From a bacterium (GTDB lineage: Bacteria > Chloroflexota > Dehalococcoidia > Tepidiformales > Tepidiformaceae): a DNA stretch of 15,507 nucleotides. Under the pieces are notes generated by a model that had not been told where the DNA came from, ran no database searches, and saw nothing but the letters and a program-made list of their open reading frames with translations. Where the stretch lies: contig CAMAUF010000009.1 of assembly GCA_945861295.1 (NCBI GenBank), positions 1-15,507 on the forward strand, in the 5' to 3' direction. The translations under genes and the position numbers were made by a program. Of the stretch, positions 14,354-15,507 are shown in pieces (positions within the stretch are counted from its first letter, which is position 1; each line of letters opens with the position of its first letter).

Positions 14354-14359
14354 CCTCCT
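14354..14359 (-). promoter_or_regulatory. Strong Shine-Dalgarno deciding a GTG start (copy 1)
   Basis: AGGAGG on the minus strand, six bases before GTG 14347. The same site with identical flanks is at 15423-15428 before GTG 15416 of the second copy. It decides for GTG over the out-of-frame ATG four bases further on. Confidence 0.8.
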
Positions 14360-14389
14360 GTTTGGTCGTGACCAGGCCCGGCGCCCGGT

Positions 14390-14668
14390 TCAGTGCCGTG
14401 GCGGTGGCGCTCCCTCAATGCGGTCACGCAGCAGTTCGCGAAGTTCACGCGTTTCGGGGAAGCGGCCGTGGGACTTCGTCGAGAACACGGCTTCGCCGTC
14501 GACGCCGACCTCGAAGATGCCGCCACTCCCGGGCACGAGCGCGACTTCAGCGCTCAGGCCCGCCATCCCCGCTCCGATGATGGCGACGCGTTGGGGCCGC
14601 TGGGCCCGTGGCAGGCCCGTGCCAACAACCTCGCGAATCTGAAGTGCGCTCACCGTCGCCGCAATCAT
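14390..14668 (-). CDS. Chimeric ORF: amine oxidase FAD-binding N-terminus fused to Rdx C-terminal half
   Basis: A 92-residue frame from ATG 14668. Residues 1-39 (MIAATVSALQIREVV ... GAGMAGLS) repeat the start of the neighbouring amine oxidase with a few changes. From residue 40 the sequence is AEVALVPGSGGIFEVGVDG and then VFSTKSHGRFPE, the C-terminal half of an Rdx-family protein (SelT/SelW/SelH, thioredoxin-like). The joint at 14555/14556 is in frame. The Rdx redox motif (CxxC or CxxU) is lost because it lies in the missing N-terminal half, and the FAD domain is far from complete. The protein is therefore unlikely to have either parent activity. It arose as the joint of the tandem duplication, may be translated, and keeps expression of the downstream membrane gene. 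It could equally be listed as a pseudogene. Confidence 0.8.
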   Translation of the reverse strand: MIAATVSALQIREVVGTGLPRAQRPQRVAIIGAGMAGLSAEVALVPGSGGIFEVGVDGEAVFSTKSHGRFPETRELRELLRDRIEGAPPPRH

Positions 14669-14777
14669 TATGAGGGCCGCACGCTATCACAAGAGGGCCC
14701 ATCATTCCCAGCGCCTCCGGTCTGCTATGTCGCTGCGACGGCGGGGGACGAGAGTTGTCCGACTTCGCCCGGTCCCG

Positions 14778-15416
14778 TCAGCGACCGCCGTGTCGCCAGC
14801 GAAAGGCGAGCGCAAGCCACCACACCCCGAGTGGCAGGGCGGCCGCGCCAGTCCAGCCAGCGAGGGTGAGCACGGCCACGACCCACCCGGAGCGGCTCAG
14901 CCAGCGGCCTATGGCTCCCTGGGCGCCCGCGACGTGTGCGACGAGCGCAGTCAACGCCCCCAGGCAGAGGACGGTCGCTATCAGCACGACTGTCCCGGCC
15001 TGCGCAATCCCGGCGGCCGGGCCAGGCTCAATCCCCGTGTCGTCTGTGATGTCGCCGAGGGCCAAGGTGGCGGGCACTGTCAGCAGCAGGCCTGCCGAGA
15101 CGAGCAGTCCGCCGGCGGCGAGGAGGGCGAGGCCGGCGACCATGTCAACCTTGAGGGCGGGCGTCTCGCTCGCCAGCCGCTGGCGCAGGGTCAGCCCGGC
15201 TGCCACCAGAAACAGCGCGGCGGTCACAAACACCAACCCGCCGGCGAAGTCGCCCCAGCGGGCGGAGTCGTCGGCGAAGTGCTCCGTGAAGGTGGCGGTT
15301 GAATCAGCCGACGAACCCACGAGGTCGGCGAGCAGCACACCCGCAATCAGGTATGCGAGCCCGAAGCCCGCCGCTGTTATCCGGACCGAGCCATACGTTC
15401 TCCTGCCGTCATCCAC
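14778..15416 (-). CDS. Multi-pass membrane protein, copy 2
   Basis: A 212-residue paralogue of the protein at 13709-14347, about 90% identical, with the same GTG start and the same AGGAGG upstream. The membrane layout is the same: polar N-terminus, acidic loop after the first helix, five predicted segments and a basic end. Changes cluster at residues ~13-34 and ~61-66 (first and second membrane segments) and near residues 89-93 and 186-190. The conserved loop and the segment at about 94-150 are nearly unchanged. Both copies keep full open frames, so both are probably functional. The changes may alter membrane packing or a partner. I do not recognise a family or function. Confidence 0.85.
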   Translation of the reverse strand: MDDGRRTYGSVRITAAGFGLAYLIAGVLLADLVGSSADSTATFTEHFADDSARWGDFAGGLVFVTAALFLVAAGLTLRQRLASETPALKVDMVAGLALLAAGGLLVSAGLLLTVPATLALGDITDDTGIEPGPAAGIAQAGTVVLIATVLCLGALTALVAHVAGAQGAIGRWLSRSGWVVAVLTLAGWTGAAALPLGVWWLALAFRWRHGGR

Positions 15417-15458
15417 TTTCTGCCTCCTGTTTGGTCGTGACCAGGCCCGGCGCCCGGT

Positions 15459-15507
15459 TCAGTGCCGTGGCGGTGGCGCTCCCTCAATGCGGTCACGCAG
15501 CAGTTCG
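15459..15507 (-). CDS. Rdx-family protein, C-terminal end (cut by window edge)
   Basis: The last ~15 codons, ending ELLRDRIEGAPPPRH, are identical to the end of the chimeric gene at 14390. The stop lies 42 bases before the GTG of the second membrane protein. The rest of the gene is outside the window. If the duplication is simple, a complete Rdx (SelT/SelW/SelH-like) gene with its CxxC or CxxU motif follows to the right; if the array has more units, another chimera follows. Confidence 0.6.
   Translation of the reverse strand, partial: ELLRDRIEGAPPPRH

Larger units (their letters stand above)
13508..14555. repeat. Tandem duplication, unit 1
   Basis: This stretch recurs at 14556-15507. It begins inside the amine oxidase gene (codons for the GAGMAGL motif) and ends inside the Rdx half of the chimeric gene. 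It contains the 5' end of the amine oxidase, the 85-bp spacer, the first membrane protein gene and the 3' part of the Rdx gene. The offset to the second copy is 1048 bases at the left end and 1069 from the membrane gene onward; the difference lies in indels in the spacer before the membrane gene's stop. By eye the membrane protein parts are about 90% identical in protein, and 14310-14438 is identical to 15379-15507. Confidence 0.93.
14556..15507. repeat. Tandem duplication, unit 2 (runs off the window)
   Basis: The second copy follows the first without a gap and reaches the right edge. It carries the copied 5' end of the amine oxidase (14556-14668), the second membrane protein gene and the 3' end of the next Rdx gene. 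The expected full-length Rdx gene, or a further chimeric unit, lies beyond 15507. Confidence 0.93.

Overview
The window is a GC-rich bacterial stretch with many GTG starts, dense short operons and one-base or ATGA/TGATG gene overlaps. A truncated alpha/beta-hydrolase/adenylate-guanylate cyclase fusion, a CIRCE heat-shock operator, an orphan PEP-synthase-type ATP-grasp protein and a short prepilin peptidase fit a Chloroflexota-like (possibly Dehalococcoidia) or similar high-GC genome. That placement is an inference from gene content. No rRNA, tRNA or CRISPR array was found.

Left part (1-3044): the C-terminal end of an unidentified gene is coupled by an ATGA overlap to the first ~100 residues of an ABC-exporter membrane domain, which then decays. 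About 0.9 kb without a convincing gene follows (674-1608), then an apparently intact large serine recombinase on the minus strand (1609-3012). Only 32 bp from the recombinase start codon, at 3044/3045, the sequence changes to a host gene: the cyclase fusion, cut inside its second metal-binding motif (LGDG). This looks like one end of an integrated element. The other half of the cyclase is not in the window, so the element probably continues past the left edge.

Middle part (4281-8698): a minus-strand operon of a FmdB-type zinc-ribbon protein and D-aminoacyl-tRNA deacylase lies behind a perfect CIRCE operator whose spacer carries a TTGACA -35 box. Divergent from it are an NHL-repeat propeller protein, two unknown small proteins (the first with an in-frame amber codon in its likely N-terminus) and a Gfo/Idh/MocA oxidoreductase. 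A PaiB-type FMN-binding protein converges on the oxidoreductase.

Right part (8891-15507): a PlsC-type acyltransferase is coupled to a small Clp-N-like protein. Then come a stand-alone PEP/pyruvate-binding (ATP-grasp) protein, a compact prepilin peptidase, and a DUF402 protein coupled to a flavin amine oxidase. The right end is a diverged tandem duplication of about 1.07 kb. Each unit carries the 5' end of the amine oxidase gene, a multi-pass membrane protein gene and the 3' end of an Rdx (SelT/SelW/SelH-like) gene. The duplication joint makes an in-frame chimera of 92 codons, with an FAD-binding N-terminus from the amine oxidase and a C-terminal Rdx half. The second unit runs off the window.

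The two strongest observations are the recombinase insertion into the cyclase and the tandem duplication with its fusion ORF. The CIRCE-controlled fmdB-dtd pair is the most interesting regulatory feature. I see no clearly new multi-gene system.
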